DNA of 64,000 nt, taken from positions 6,760,083 through 6,824,082 of the forward strand of contig WNKI01000001.1 in the NCBI GenBank assembly GCA_015350385.1. Reading direction: 5' to 3'. Position numbers and translations under genes: made by a program. Source of the stretch: Aculops lycopersici. Its lineage: Eukaryota > Arthropoda > Arachnida > Trombidiformes > Eriophyidae. The notes beneath the pieces were generated by a model. The model saw nothing but the letters and a program-made list of their open reading frames with translations. It did not search any database and had not been told where the DNA came from. Positions 1-10,848 of this stretch are shown here, one piece after another. Numbering within the stretch: position 1 is the first letter of the stretch; each line of letters opens with the position of its first letter.

Positions 1-763
1 AGCATTAGTGCAGTGCTCTTGAAACGGCGGCCTGTGTGTTGGTTTGTTGGAGCAGTCGCAGCGACGCCGGCGAGTTTGCGCTGTCCAGGTTGTGCCGCTC
101 TGCAACAACAACAGCGAGCCAGCCAGCGAGCCAACCGCCCGGCTGGCCAACACACAGAGAATCGAGTTTTTAGAAGGGGACTTTTCTCATTACATTTTGC
201 GCCATTCGCCGTCACTGTGTGTGAACGATGCCCAGCGTCAATCGGCCGCCGCAGTCGCCACCTTGGGATGCTCCACAGCCACTTGCTGCCTCTCTTGCCT
301 CCGTGCTGTTGGTTACCTGTCATCTTCTCTGGTTGCCGGCTTCATTGCCCACGAGAGTGAATCAGATTTTCCAGATGAGTTCAGCGGAATAAAAAGGCCA
401 GCAGCAACATCAGCGGCAGTACACAACAAACGCTCATGAGATGGAGATTTGGTGCTTCCTAAACTGAATCCGCGGCAGCGGCAGCTGCAACTGCATCTCC
501 GTCACCTATCCTCCAAGTAAGTAACATCGAACTTCAAACTGCTCAACAAGAAGTCAGAGGCAACAATAACAGCAACAGGAATCACAGGTAGCGATAGACG
601 ACTAACCATAAGCGAGAACAAGTGAACAGCGGCGCAGCATTATCGCCACCACCATCGCCGACGATGCTCGCTTTTTTCACGCTCGACTTTAGAGATGGAG
701 AGTATTTACCTGGCCACAATCACTCCGCCTGGCGCCGCTCTACTGTATTCCAACTTACTGCAA

Positions 764-785
764 GACGACGACGACGACGACGACG
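764..785. repeat. (GAC)n microsatellite
   Basis: About seven perfect GAC units. A longer tract of the same unit occurs near 9868, so this is a recurrent microsatellite in the window. Read as protein it gives poly-Asp, but no supportable gene surrounds it. Confidence 0.9.
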
Positions 786-3140
786 AACAAGTGGCCATTG
801 AGGTGCAGTGGTCAAAACACACGCATTGCCTTTGTTCATCTCCATGGCCTAGACCAGATAGGTTGCTAAATTTATGTTCCAATATCCAATCAATTTACCT
901 GACTCTCTGCTAGAATCGATAGAATTATCTGTCGAGTGTTTCGTTGAAAGCCAAGTTTAGTGTTGCAAATTTCAGGGCGACATCTACAACGATAAATCTC
1001 TCTATATTTGCGGCGCGTTGACCTAAGTCTCTGTTTAGAGTTTTAGTTGGAGAAAAAGTTTGCCTAAAGTGGTAACAAAAGCAAAAGAGCATCGTGAGCG
1101 TAAAGTCAACTGTGTAGCTTTCGACTAGTCTTTTTAGCACGCAACTAATCATAATGCACACTCGCCCAACAGTCAAAAGATAGCTGACCACAAGTGGTAG
1201 TCTAGATTGTTATTGTTTGTTGGTTGAATCTCTGCCCACTGACTTTGGAGCTGGTTTGCATGTCCAATGTTTTGGGCTAGAGCTCAGACTGGTTCCTGTC
1301 GCAATGACCGACTTTCGACTTGCTGTTCCTCGGCAACAGGTTGAAATTAAGTCTCCAACAATTGAACTGTTACTCCTTTTAAACAATGCCATCAGTATGT
1401 GAGTAATTGAGGCTAGGTATTCGTGTGGACGAGATCTTATATTGCGTGCAAAATCAACGGCCGCAACAATCTAAATCACTCGAGGTAGCGGTCCAATTTT
1501 AGGCGACAAGACGAACGTAACCTCAAAATCCTTCAGGAGAAGAGGGGAAAGAAGAGACTCGCGGGATCCCTAGCGAGAGGCGAGAAGTGAGAACTAAAAC
1601 ATTGTCTTGACAGCTAGCATATCTATCACTTGGCTTACATTTATCACCACCACCACCACTACTCGCGAGTGAGTATCGCATCGCATGGGGCATCGCCCAA
1701 TGCGAGCTGATTATCTAGTTGCATACAGGTAGATCTGTTCGAGTGTCTGACTATTGGTTTAGTGTGGATGGTTTGTTGTTTGTATCATTCAAAGACCTCA
1801 CAGCAGCAACAGAGGCACACAATATGCAATTGTAAGCACACAGTACAACGCAATGAAACTCAGGTGGTCGTGGCTCTCGTTGGAGTTATGCAAATGTATC
1901 AACTCGTTAGATACCTCAGCTTCGCCCAAGTCGAGAGCAATATAAACAAACTCTATCCCAGAGAGTGTAAACAAAGGCAACGGTAGCAGAGTTACCCTTG
2001 CGTACGTTGCATCAGTATCAGTACCTGAGGCATTGACAGCATTAGCAGCAGCATCAGAAGCATCAGCTAGCTTAGTGACTACCTTTACACTAGCAACCAC
2101 CGTGGTCGGCGACGCCTGACATCTACACTGCCGCTAGTCTCGACTATCCAGCTTGTTAGCCAATCGCAGACTCCCCCATGCCACTCGTACACTGTACGAA
2201 CCAACCCTGTACTCCTATTTTTGGCCTTGAATGATAAGTTGCATATTGCACCTCGATGTCTACATTTCAAGAAGCTGATCTGTTGTCGTCGCATTTGTAT
2301 TTTGTTTTAGCTGATGCAACTTCTCACCTTTGAAGTTATGGTAACACTCTCTACTAAATGGAGAGGATGAAATAATAAACAAACCTGACGTAGAAGATTA
2401 GAATCTTGTCACACAGTCATCATAACTTAACCTAACAAAACAAAACAACACTAGGCGATCCTAGAGAAGATCAATTATTTGCCTTACTCTCTTTCTTCTC
2501 CATCCATCGGAGAGTTCTTAGTTAGTTGTCGTATTTATCATATCGCAACAACTGTCACACCTAACTATATCTAACAACTTGACGCTGCGTGTAGGTAGCT
2601 TAATTGATCAATTAAACTTGGAATACTATTGAATGACTCCGCCTGACTGGTGGTGCATTGCATAACTGGCAACACTAGTAGTTTTGCATGCCACACAATC
2701 GACACCAAAGGCATCATCATCGACATCAACGTAACTTGACTTTACTTAAGGTTACAAATCGAATATTAGTGGCAAGCAATAACAGCGCAACGTGTAATCA
2801 TATAGTGCACGTAAGAGAAAGAGCTTAGACGACAGGTGTCAGCTTACGCAGTCCTTTGCGAATGGGCCATCCAATCAGTAGGCAAAATTTGATCGATTTT
2901 GGCCACGAGCTCAACAGGTTGCAATAGTTCACAGCGTTGATGCCATTGTCCAACTACTTGGGGGATTCCACCTTTACAACAATTTCCTTAATCTTGATAC
3001 AAATTTGATGTATTTATAACCAAGTGTTAGTGAGGAATATTGATTGGTTGCGGGTGTGATTACCTGAGTAGTTCATAAAATAGGTCCACCGGGGAATCGG
3101 TACAAGGTCCACATAATTGAGCATTTTAGTTCCTCTTGAT

Positions 3141-3162
3141 TAGTAGTAGTAGTAATAGTAGC

Positions 3163-3196
<34 letters not shown>
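3141..3196. repeat. (TAG)n / (AGT)n microsatellite
   Basis: Imperfect trinucleotide array just 60 bases upstream of the carbonic anhydrase start codon, probably within its 5' untranslated leader or core promoter. Length variation here could affect that leader. Confidence 0.9.
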
Positions 3197-3258
3197 TTGG
3201 CAGCAGCAGTAGTCCAAGCTAAATCAAAACTCCTCCACTTGGAGAGTGCAGAATCAAG

Positions 3259-4428
3259 ATGAAGATGACGCAATCAATGCAACAACTACAACTACTAGCA
3301 ACTCTCAATTGCACGTTACTAATCACGTTGATTTTGGCAATTCTAGCCAATCAGGTAGATTTAGCCAAAGCTGATGGATGGAGTTACAAGGATCAGCAGC
3401 ATTGGAAATGCGATGCAACCAATATGCGCCAATCGCCGATTGACATTGAAACAGATAAGGTGGTCTTCAAGAAGGATGTTAGTTTAAATTTTGTCAATTA
3501 TGATCAGGAGGTTGAGTTTAATCTTAAGAATACCCACCACTCGGTTAGTATGGAGCCAATCAAAACAAATGAACTTAAGCCAATCATTGAGTTGAATTGG
3601 GTTGAGGGAGGAAATGAGTTTGAATTGCAGGAGATTCATTTTCATTGGGGCGATGGGGTTAATAAGGGAAGTGAGCATGAGATTAATAATGTTAGAGCTG
3701 CGGCTGAGATGCACATGGTTCACTATCGTAAGGGCTTGAGTAAGGAGGATATTGGATCGATTGAAAACTCGGTGGTTGTCATTGGAGTTTTGATTGAATC
3801 CGATCAAATGGATCACAATAAGTTGGAGCCACTTGTCGCAGCTGCCTCCAAGGTCAATGGAACAGATAGTCAATCGAAGTGCGATCATCCGGAACATCTA
3901 ATCAACCTGCTACCCGATAACACTGCTAGCTTCTTCACTTACAATGGATCGTTAACCACGCCCCCATGCTATGAAGTCGTCACTTGGGTCATTATGGCAC
4001 AACCCGTTTACCTGAGCCAGAGTAGTTTAATTGAGCTAAGTCAATTTAAGAGAGTTGGTGACTCAAAAACTGCCGAATCAATTGGACCCAACTACAGGGA
4101 TATTCAGCCTTTACTTGATCGGCCCGTTTACTCTAGTTATGATTTGAGATCAGCTATTCCAGCTACAAAACCGACTGATACTCATTTAAAATCAAAAGGA
4201 TTGTTTGAATTCCGTAAGGCACTAAAACAATATGTGCCCGAGGTGAAAAGTCGTCTTGGGTGGAGACTTGTATCGGCGGTAACGAGAGCAACGCAATTCT
4301 TTTCGCGTAGCCCGAGTACCACACCTACATCCGCACCTGAACCTAACACACTCGTCGAGGAACCGACACCTGTTGTTTCACAAGAAATTACTTCACCACC
4401 ACCACCACCACCACCACCAAGTGGGTGA
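3259..4428 (+). CDS. Secreted alpha-carbonic anhydrase with a proline-rich tail
   Basis: Alpha-class carbonic anhydrase, a zinc enzyme that interconverts CO2 and bicarbonate. Residues 8-38 form a signal peptide (hydrophobic core LLITLILAILA), so the enzyme is secreted. The three zinc ligands are visible as HFHWG (His127, His129) and EMHMVH (His152). GSEH (Glu139/His140), the His93/His94 pair where the proton-shuttle His64 of human CA2 aligns, and the GSLTTPPC active-site segment are all intact, so it should be catalytically active. After the catalytic domain (to about residue 300) there is an 80-residue tail rich in Ser, Thr and Pro that ends in eight consecutive prolines and a stop. There is no hydrophobic C-terminus, so no GPI anchor or membrane segment is expected. 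The ATG at 3259 is the first in frame before the signal peptide (a second in-frame ATG follows at 3265). No introns. The exact paralogue cannot be assigned. Confidence 0.95.
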   Translation: MKMTQSMQQLQLLATLNCTLLITLILAILANQVDLAKADGWSYKDQQHWKCDATNMRQSPIDIETDKVVFKKDVSLNFVNYDQEVEFNLKNTHHSVSMEPIKTNELKPIIELNWVEGGNEFELQEIHFHWGDGVNKGSEHEINNVRAAAEMHMVHYRKGLSKEDIGSIENSVVVIGVLIESDQMDHNKLEPLVAAASKVNGTDSQSKCDHPEHLINLLPDNTASFFTYNGSLTTPPCYEVVTWVIMAQPVYLSQSSLIELSQFKRVGDSKTAESIGPNYRDIQPLLDRPVYSSYDLRSAIPATKPTDTHLKSKGLFEFRKALKQYVPEVKSRLGWRLVSAVTRATQFFSRSPSTTPTSAPEPNTLVEEPTPVVSQEITSPPPPPPPPSG

Positions 4429-5503
4429 AATATTTGATTTAGTTCGTTGCTGATGAGCAAGTGTCAAGTTAACGAGAGGTGGAGGAAGGGAGTGAGAGAG
4501 GGAGGATTAAAAATAAAAATGATGACACACGCAAGTGAAGTAGACTCCAAATCATACAATGCAACTTGGAGGGAAAGTTAGTGTACAAAAACAAAGTATA
4601 CAATTTCCAGCTTCCATCGTTCATTTTGAAAAGAGCACCTGGAAGTTAACACGTTGTATCGGCGCTCGATCTTTAGCTTAATATCGGTCTAGGCAAGTGT
4701 CTTGAGTTAGCTTGCTTGCTAGTGAGAAACCGTCAGTCAGACGAAGACGAGAAATAAGCGCTCTTAATTCGTCGCGCGCAACAACAAGTGGATACATGGA
4801 AGCCCCACAGGTAACTGGCACTCTCTTAGGGGGGAGGGGGAGAAAAAATAGAACAAAAGCAAAGGAGGTTAAATTAGGGGTCTGACTCGTTGGTGGATCT
4901 CTGTTTGAGTTTCAGTTTGATTCAGTTCATTATTAGTCTAGCTAGTCGAACGCGCTCTTTGGTGGGTCTCTCGTCGTTCTCGCGTATTGTCAGTTGGTTT
5001 AGTTCGTGTGTCTTGGTCGTCTCTGGTTTATAAATTTTATTCTAGACTATCCATGCATTTGTACACCCTTCCTTCCTTCCTTCCTGGTTTCTCAACTCGT
5101 TTGTTTTTGGCGTGCCATGTATCTGTGGATCTATGACAACGACAGCTGAAATAATAGTATTTATAACTGGATCTTGGTGGCTTGGATACATAGTGTGGTG
5201 GCAGTGGTACGGAAGTATACGTGCGCTTTGGGCGCAACGTTATTGAACAACAGCAACAACAACTGAGCCGACGAGAGGTGAAAGCGAGCCGCCTCTAACT
5301 GCCTGTTGCTCGCCCGTCAAGGGCAAGCAGGGATCGAGTTCACCGCGCGTCCGCTTGTACTTCACTCTGTTGCTAGTTTGCTCACTTGATATGCGCTTTG
5401 AATGTCTCTTTTGCTGCTTGCATGCTAACAATCAGCGTCTTGCCAGTGTGGTCTTGCCACTGACAGTGCGATCTAAATTCAGTTCTCCAACCTCTTGCCG
5501 CGC
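4429..5503. other. Convergent 3' region between carbonic anhydrase and the NRF-6-like gene
   Basis: The two flanking genes converge here. On the minus strand an AATAAA (plus-strand TTTATT at 5036-5041) lies about 460 bases past the stop of the NRF-6-like gene and is a candidate poly(A) signal. Short (CCTT)n and GTT/ACA-rich runs are present. No coding sequence is seen. Confidence 0.45.
4512..4517 (+). terminator. Poly(A) signal AATAAA, carbonic anhydrase
   Basis: A canonical AATAAA lies 84 bases after the stop codon, a plausible 3' end signal for the carbonic anhydrase transcript. Confidence 0.5.
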
Positions 5504-8500
5504 TCAATTGCAGGCGGTTTCCGTGGAGGCGGCCGTGTGTTGTTGTTTTTGCTTCTGTTGCTGATTTTTACTCTTTCCGCCAGCCGGAAGGATTAACTTC
5601 TCCAAATTTGCTAGTGGAAACTCAAACACTAGCGTTGCCACAAAGGCCAATGGGTATAGTGTGACTAGAAGATTGAACAATATATTAATGAGCTCCCTAG
5701 TTCCTGCCACCGGCACTTGCTCGTAGCGGAAGATTTGAAAATAGATCGCCTCACATTGTAATAGTAGTAAGGCGTAGTTAAGTTTTGATAATCTTGTCCA
5801 ATTTGGATGCGATAAAATTTTCACTAAATTAGACCATTGGCCGAAGCAAAGAGATGTAATTAGTAGCGAGGCGCCGACGGCCATCATCAGATGGTCAACT
5901 GAATAAGCAATGGCCGAGATTTCTTTTGAGTATCTGAGAAATGAGTTTGGGAAATAATTAGCCAGTAGGTAGGAGATGAATGACATGATCAAAATCAGGA
6001 AAACTCCCCCATAGGCCATGGCATTGCGCTTCCACCTTCCCTCGTCCTTTTTGTTTTTCTCAATTTTTTTCTCACTTGTCTCTTTGAGAACCTCATTTCT
6101 GACACTCTCATTAGTGGTACTATCACATGTTTGCTTTGGCTCTCCCTCGAGCTGATCACATTCGTTTCCAATCCTCTGCTCCTTCTCGTTACCTGTTTGC
6201 TGATCAACTACCTGTTGTTTTGATTCCAACCCTTGCGTTCTAACCAGTGAATCGCGTACTTCCTGTTCTCGTCTAAACAATTCAGCAACAGACGAGTGCC
6301 ATTTTCCAGACTTGATCATATATACGTAATGGCCAGCCAATAAACCTACAATGTAAGTTGGAATACGGAAGTGAGGATGAGTGTAAAGTGTTGGCATATC
6401 ATGACTAACTCGCATGAATATGTCAGCTCTCGGCTGAACTAACTCGTCGTGGCGAGCCGAAGGATCGCCTAGTAGCGAGTCGTATCTAACCTTGAGCGAC
6501 ATGAATATTACAGACAATGATGCAACCCAACCGGCTGCCGGACTCTTGGCCAACAGATGGATAAATATTGGACTCAATAACCAAAATTGCATATCACAGC
6601 TGATGTACCACGAGGTTATCATGCATTCCTCAAAGAGACCGTGCAAATTGGAGGTCAGAGTTAGTGGATACCACCAACTCTCAGTGTTGCACAGTCCTCT
6701 GAACGTCATGGCACTCGTTCCATAATCCCATAGCGGTCCACTTCCCATCAATTGTACAACCGATTTACTAAACCAAAATGCCAGTAGGTACATGGGCGCC
6801 AATCGCCAATACCTGTGGAAGGATAAATATAACCAAGTGGCTGGTTTCATCTTGTAGGCGTGGCCGGAGTTGAAAATTAAATAAGAGGTTAGGAAGCCGG
6901 TCATTGTGAAGAAGAGGTCGACACCAAAAGTGGCACCAATCAGGAAGTGCATCAATCCGTTGAGTAGCGCATCCGAATAGAGGATGTTCTTTGCAGTTTG
7001 AATCATCAGTAGCATGATGTGCCCATTGACAATCCAAAACATGATTAGAGCCTTGAAGGCATTGAGAAATCTCAGGTTGATCCTCAGCTCTTCTTTATCG
7101 TCGGCGTGATTTGATGACACCTGAGAAGATTTTGAATCCTTTTTAGTCTTGTCATCTTGTGGTGCCGTTTTCTCTTCTGTTTGTGCTGTCTCTTGAGTAT
7201 CTAATTGTTTGGACTCTTTGATATTCTCCTTGGCATTAGCAGAGCTTGAGTCTGTTTTTTCAGTTGCATGTTCGTCCGCCACACGCATAAGCTTTCGGTA
7301 ATTAGCACGCAATGAGAGCCATTCAACAAGTTGCCTTAGTTTCCTGTGCTTCTTCGCGTCACCGGAGTTTTTAGCTGTAGCTTCAAGTGAGTCCACAAAC
7401 TCAAATACATCAGCTAATGTTGCAAGGAAAAGAGTGGTTAGCCATACACTCATCAGGATGATAAAGTTGAGCGCACTAGTGGACTGCGTCAACGATCTCA
7501 ACGGGCTCGTTTCGTCAGGTAAACAGTAAAGATCCACGAGCTCATAGTCCGCGAATCGTTGTTCCAAATGCGCGCTTGTCAGCAACTTGATCTCATCTGC
7601 GTGTCGATCTAGGGCTGTTGAATCGCAAGAACTGGGTAGACATATTCCCACTTGAAGCCTGAATAATTTGGCATAATCATTAAATGTCCTCTCTGATTTG
7701 AAGTAACTTCTCGCCTTCAACTTCTTCTGTTTGATGGCTGCATCCCATGATGGTGCCTTTAAAGCAGACACACAATACCTTCCCTTGAAGTCGACGACTT
7801 TTTGATCCGGATCCTCGCCGACCTGTTGACGGCGCGCAATGGTCGATCCGCTTTCTCTTGAATCAGTCATAGTCAAGAACTTGTGTTGAGATTCACGGGA
7901 TGGATGAGAATTGGTCAACTCAAAAATGTGTCTATTGACACACTGGTCATAGGCGCCCACCCAGTAGGTGTTGCCCATCAGGAGGCCAGCCTCTTGTCGA
8001 GCATAGGAGTCGAAGAAGGCCGTCAGCTCGGGGGTCAGGTGGTCTTCGTCGTTCATATTAACATTGTCGGTATAACTATTAGATTGATACTTTTTCTTAG
8101 GTAGTTTGTCAACTAAATATAGCAAATCCTTTGCGCAGGCCTCTGGCGACACTAGTCGCGAGTCTGAGGCTCGCCGCTTGTCCTCCTCGTTATCATAATG
8201 ATGCAAATAGAATGGCGACAAACGGTGGCGAAAGATTTTGTCAATGGTTTCAAAAACCAGCTCGTCGTGCGACATGGACAATGTCGACTTGTAATATTCA
8301 TACTTGGTTCCGTTAATCTTTGACTCATACTTAACCTCATCCAAATATTGATTCTTGAATTCCTCTGAGATCCTCAAATGTTGCGGATCCTCGCGGGTCC
8401 GCGTGTAGAAATATTCCTTTGATCTTGCAGAGCTCACTAATGATGTAGAGGAATTCAATGATAGATAGGATAATAATACAATTATTAGTAGAATGGTTGT

Positions 8501-8545
8501 TGTGGCCATATCTTGGCTTGACCGCGGAAGTCTAGCTGGGGTCAT
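5504..8545 (-). CDS. NRF-6-like membrane acyltransferase (nose resistant to fluoxetine family)
   Basis: A 1,013-residue multi-pass membrane protein of the NRF-6/acyltransferase-3 family, which in C. elegans is linked to lipid and xenobiotic transport across epithelia. Order of parts: signal-peptide-like segment (residues 14-34), an extracellular Cys-containing NRF domain (about 130-340), one membrane segment (about 355-380), a charged loop rich in Lys, Asp and Glu (about 390-480), then the acyltransferase-3 domain with about ten membrane segments. Family signatures are visible: FWIVNGH with the conserved His, GVDLFFTMTGFL, HRYWRLAPMY and SWYISCDMQFWLLSP. A second charged cytoplasmic insert of about 100 residues interrupts the domain (about 760-850). 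The C-terminus is Gln/Lys-rich. The ATG is immediately upstream of the signal segment. No introns. The true substrate is unknown for the family. Confidence 0.93.
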   Translation of the reverse strand: MTPARLPRSSQDMATTTILLIIVLLSYLSLNSSTSLVSSARSKEYFYTRTREDPQHLRISEEFKNQYLDEVKYESKINGTKYEYYKSTLSMSHDELVFETIDKIFRHRLSPFYLHHYDNEEDKRRASDSRLVSPEACAKDLLYLVDKLPKKKYQSNSYTDNVNMNDEDHLTPELTAFFDSYARQEAGLLMGNTYWVGAYDQCVNRHIFELTNSHPSRESQHKFLTMTDSRESGSTIARRQQVGEDPDQKVVDFKGRYCVSALKAPSWDAAIKQKKLKARSYFKSERTFNDYAKLFRLQVGICLPSSCDSTALDRHADEIKLLTSAHLEQRFADYELVDLYCLPDETSPLRSLTQSTSALNFIILMSVWLTTLFLATLADVFEFVDSLEATAKNSGDAKKHRKLRQLVEWLSLRANYRKLMRVADEHATEKTDSSSANAKENIKESKQLDTQETAQTEEKTAPQDDKTKKDSKSSQVSSNHADDKEELRINLRFLNAFKALIMFWIVNGHIMLLMIQTAKNILYSDALLNGLMHFLIGATFGVDLFFTMTGFLTSYLIFNSGHAYKMKPATWLYLSFHRYWRLAPMYLLAFWFSKSVVQLMGSGPLWDYGTSAMTFRGLCNTESWWYPLTLTSNLHGLFEECMITSWYISCDMQFWLLSPIFIHLLAKSPAAGWVASLSVIFMSLKVRYDSLLGDPSARHDELVQPRADIFMRVSHDMPTLYTHPHFRIPTYIVGLLAGHYVYMIKSGKWHSSVAELFRREQEVRDSLVRTQGLESKQQVVDQQTGNEKEQRIGNECDQLEGEPKQTCDSTTNESVRNEVLKETSEKKIEKNKKDEGRWKRNAMAYGGVFLILIMSFISYLLANYFPNSFLRYSKEISAIAYSVDHLMMAVGASLLITSLCFGQWSNLVKILSHPNWTRLSKLNYALLLLQCEAIYFQIFRYEQVPVAGTRELINILFNLLVTLYPLAFVATLVFEFPLANLEKLILPAGGKSKNQQQKQKQQHTAASTETACN

Positions 8546-9292
8546 TTCGAAATGTTTTTCTCTCTATCTTTCGTCTTGTCTGGTTCTCCCTGAGGAGTTT
8601 AGCTGGTTTAGTCAACTTCGTTTATGATTTTATATTCTTGTAAGTTATATATAACTTCTTGGTGTTGATTTGTCCATTTGATGTTGCTAGTTTTCGGTTT
8701 AACACCAAATTGACTCGTTTTGATACCCAAAATTCACTGGTTGCTACCAGTGCGTATAGTGACTATGTGCAAGGGGGAGGCACTAAAAGAACTATTAAAT
8801 CCTGAATGAATAGTTTACACAAGGAAAGCAATAGGTAGAGGGGGAAAGCAGTTCGCGCGCATGCGTCTCCTCCATGTGCACGAGCGCGAGCTCGCCCAGC
8901 AGTCAAGCCGAAGCGAGCTAACGAAAGGAAGAAGAAACCGGCCCACTCATAGCAGGCGTCTTGCCATTCCCACATTACACTTATCGTGTTTCCATATGCT
9001 TTACACCGTACCGATGCAGTCTTAAGATTGCAATTGCACTGCAGGCAAGAGGAAAATTTACACCACCAGCAGATGAATGGTAAATAGCCCGCCATGTCGA
9101 GCTGCAATTCTCTTGTCCTGAGTCAACTCTTTGCTTTGGTAACATTGCCTACCAGAGGAACACTATTAGAGAAGCCAGCTCGAAAGAAATACAGCAGTTT
9201 ACTTTGGGCAGATGGAAGCGCAGATATCACATGGACAAGTGCATTGAAAAATTGAAAATAACACGAACCGGCCGACGGCCACAAATCGTATA

Positions 9293-9689
9293 CAGGGCGT
9301 GCCGGCTATCTTAGACAACCTCTTTCCCGAATAACTCCCGAAACAGGGGGAGTAGGTTGCTGAAATTTTGAGGGGGTCGATAAAAGGCAAAGAGAATCTC
9401 CTGTGCCAAAAATCAGCCCTCTGCGCATGTGCTTTCTAGTCCCGCGCCAAACGTCATTTAACGTTAGCGTCTATGGGAAACTCGCACTTGTACTCGCGAT
9501 TGCTCGATTTTGTATGCGTTTTTATGACTCTTTTTGATACAACTTGAAAGCGCACGCGAAGAAAGCTGATTTTTGGCACAGGAGAATCTCTTTGCCTTTT
9601 ATCGACCCCCTCAAAATTTCAGCAACCTACTCCCCCTATTTCGGGATTTGTTCGGGAAAGAGGTTGTCTAAGATAGCTGGGGCACCCTG
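9293..9689. mobile_element. MITE-like foldback element with ~146-bp terminal inverted repeats
   Basis: The left arm (9293-9438) and right arm (9543-9689) are inverted copies of each other, about 90% alike by eye over the outer 120 bases and weaker toward the loop. A roughly 104-base loop (9439-9542) lies between. The termini read CAGGG...CCCTG and each is flanked by TA, consistent with the TA target-site duplication of Tc1/mariner-type elements. There is no transposase frame, so it is non-autonomous. Some similarity continues a few bases beyond the TA (AAATCG on both sides), so the true ends may lie slightly further out. As RNA it would fold into a long hairpin. Confidence 0.8.
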
Positions 9690-9867
9690 TACGATTTTTA
9701 CCATTTTTACTGTAGAGTTTTGCTTCCACTGTTGCTGTTGTTGTTGTTACTATTCCTTGGCGACTAGCTGGCTGGCTGATTGGTTGTTGTTTACATACCA
9801 CAGAGAACACCGTTAGCGGCTTCGTATGACGCACAAAACTCCATAGGATTTACTCAGCGCGTTTTCG

Positions 9868-9868
9868 C

Positions 9869-9902
<34 letters not shown>
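9868..9902. repeat. (CGA)n microsatellite
   Basis: Eleven or so uninterrupted CGA/GAC units, 180 bases from the MITE. No gene is read through it with any confidence. Confidence 0.9.
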
Positions 9903-10848
9903 AGCGTCGTGCAAAGAGGAAAACATCAACTCATTTATTGCCTCTCTCATGTGTTCCAATAGATTCCAAGTCTATAGCCCTGGTGCTTAGATGAAAACAC
10001 TATCTTACTTTACACTTCATATTCTGAGATTTAAAACAAATCATACAAACAAACAAACAAACTTATGAAAAATTTGCAAGTTATTTCTACCATCATCGAC
10101 AATTTTTAGATCTAGAAATGGTCCAAATCAGTGAAAGCCTAAAAACTAGAACGTAGCCACTAATGATTCCAAACAAAGTTTACCGAAAACAATTCACAAC
10201 AACCATCCCATTAGCAACAGGAACCAGAAGAACGCGGCAACAACAACAACAACTCGTTGTTGACCGACGGATCCGTCAATCAAGCGCAAAATTGCAATTG
10301 TTGTCAATCATCCAGTTGTATTGAAGCGTTAAGTTGATCCACAACTAAATCTAAGCTGCAGTCTATACAATAGCGGCAGCGACAACAACGACGACTACTA
10401 CTACGCGAACCTTATCTTGATTCCTATAGCTCATAATCTAACTAATAGTTGTTCACTAACCCCAATGTCGTAATAAAACGATCCATTTGGTCATTGAATA
10501 TTAGAGGTAGATATAGCTAACGAAAGAGATATTACTTAAAATTTTAGATAGAAGATTAAGGCGAGCGATAGATACTAGATTCTTCGCAACCACAAGTAGA
10601 TGAGTGATTTTCACGAAGAGCTTTCAAAAATTTTCAAGATTTACTCTACTTTATGAATCGATTACCGAAACGAACGAGACGACATCTAATTAGACAGATA
10701 GATTAGATATTATATTATTATATTGACGACCTTAACTATTGAATTAACTTTCAGGTTGTAATAAGGAAAAGAGGAAGAATTTCATATTAGATTGGATACA
10801 AAATAAAAATAGTCATATAAACAGGAACAATAATATACACATTTCATC

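Larger units (their letters stand above)
1..3258. other. Non-coding stretch upstream of the carbonic anhydrase gene
   Basis: No reading frame here looks like a protein. The longest frames (about 115-130 codons near 13-439) overlap each other in different frames and have no domain or sensible composition. The stretch holds a (GAC)n tract near 764, a (TAG)n tract near 3141, many scattered CA/AG-rich low-complexity runs, and a weak TATA-like TATTTATAA near 3011, about 245 bases before the carbonic anhydrase ATG. It could contain 5' untranslated exons of a gene beginning to the left or of the carbonic anhydrase gene, but no splice pair could be assigned. Confidence 0.5.
8546..10848. other. Divergent intergenic region between the NRF-6-like gene and PDK
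   Basis: Contains the start regions of two divergently transcribed genes, a foldback MITE (9293-9689), a (CGA)n tract (9868-9902) and A/T-rich sequence close to the PDK start. Short frames inside the MITE arms give nearly the same peptide from both strands, which is explained by the inverted repeat and not by coding. No gene seen. Confidence 0.6.

Noticed and set aside
13..439. Two overlapping frames of about 115-130 codons at the left edge
   Set aside because: Cys/Leu-rich random composition in two frames of the same DNA, with no domain or signal peptide.
9199..9816. Apparent conserved peptide (PFIDPLKISATYSP) encoded twice on opposite strands
   Set aside because: It is the two arms of a MITE inverted repeat read from each strand, not a duplicated gene.
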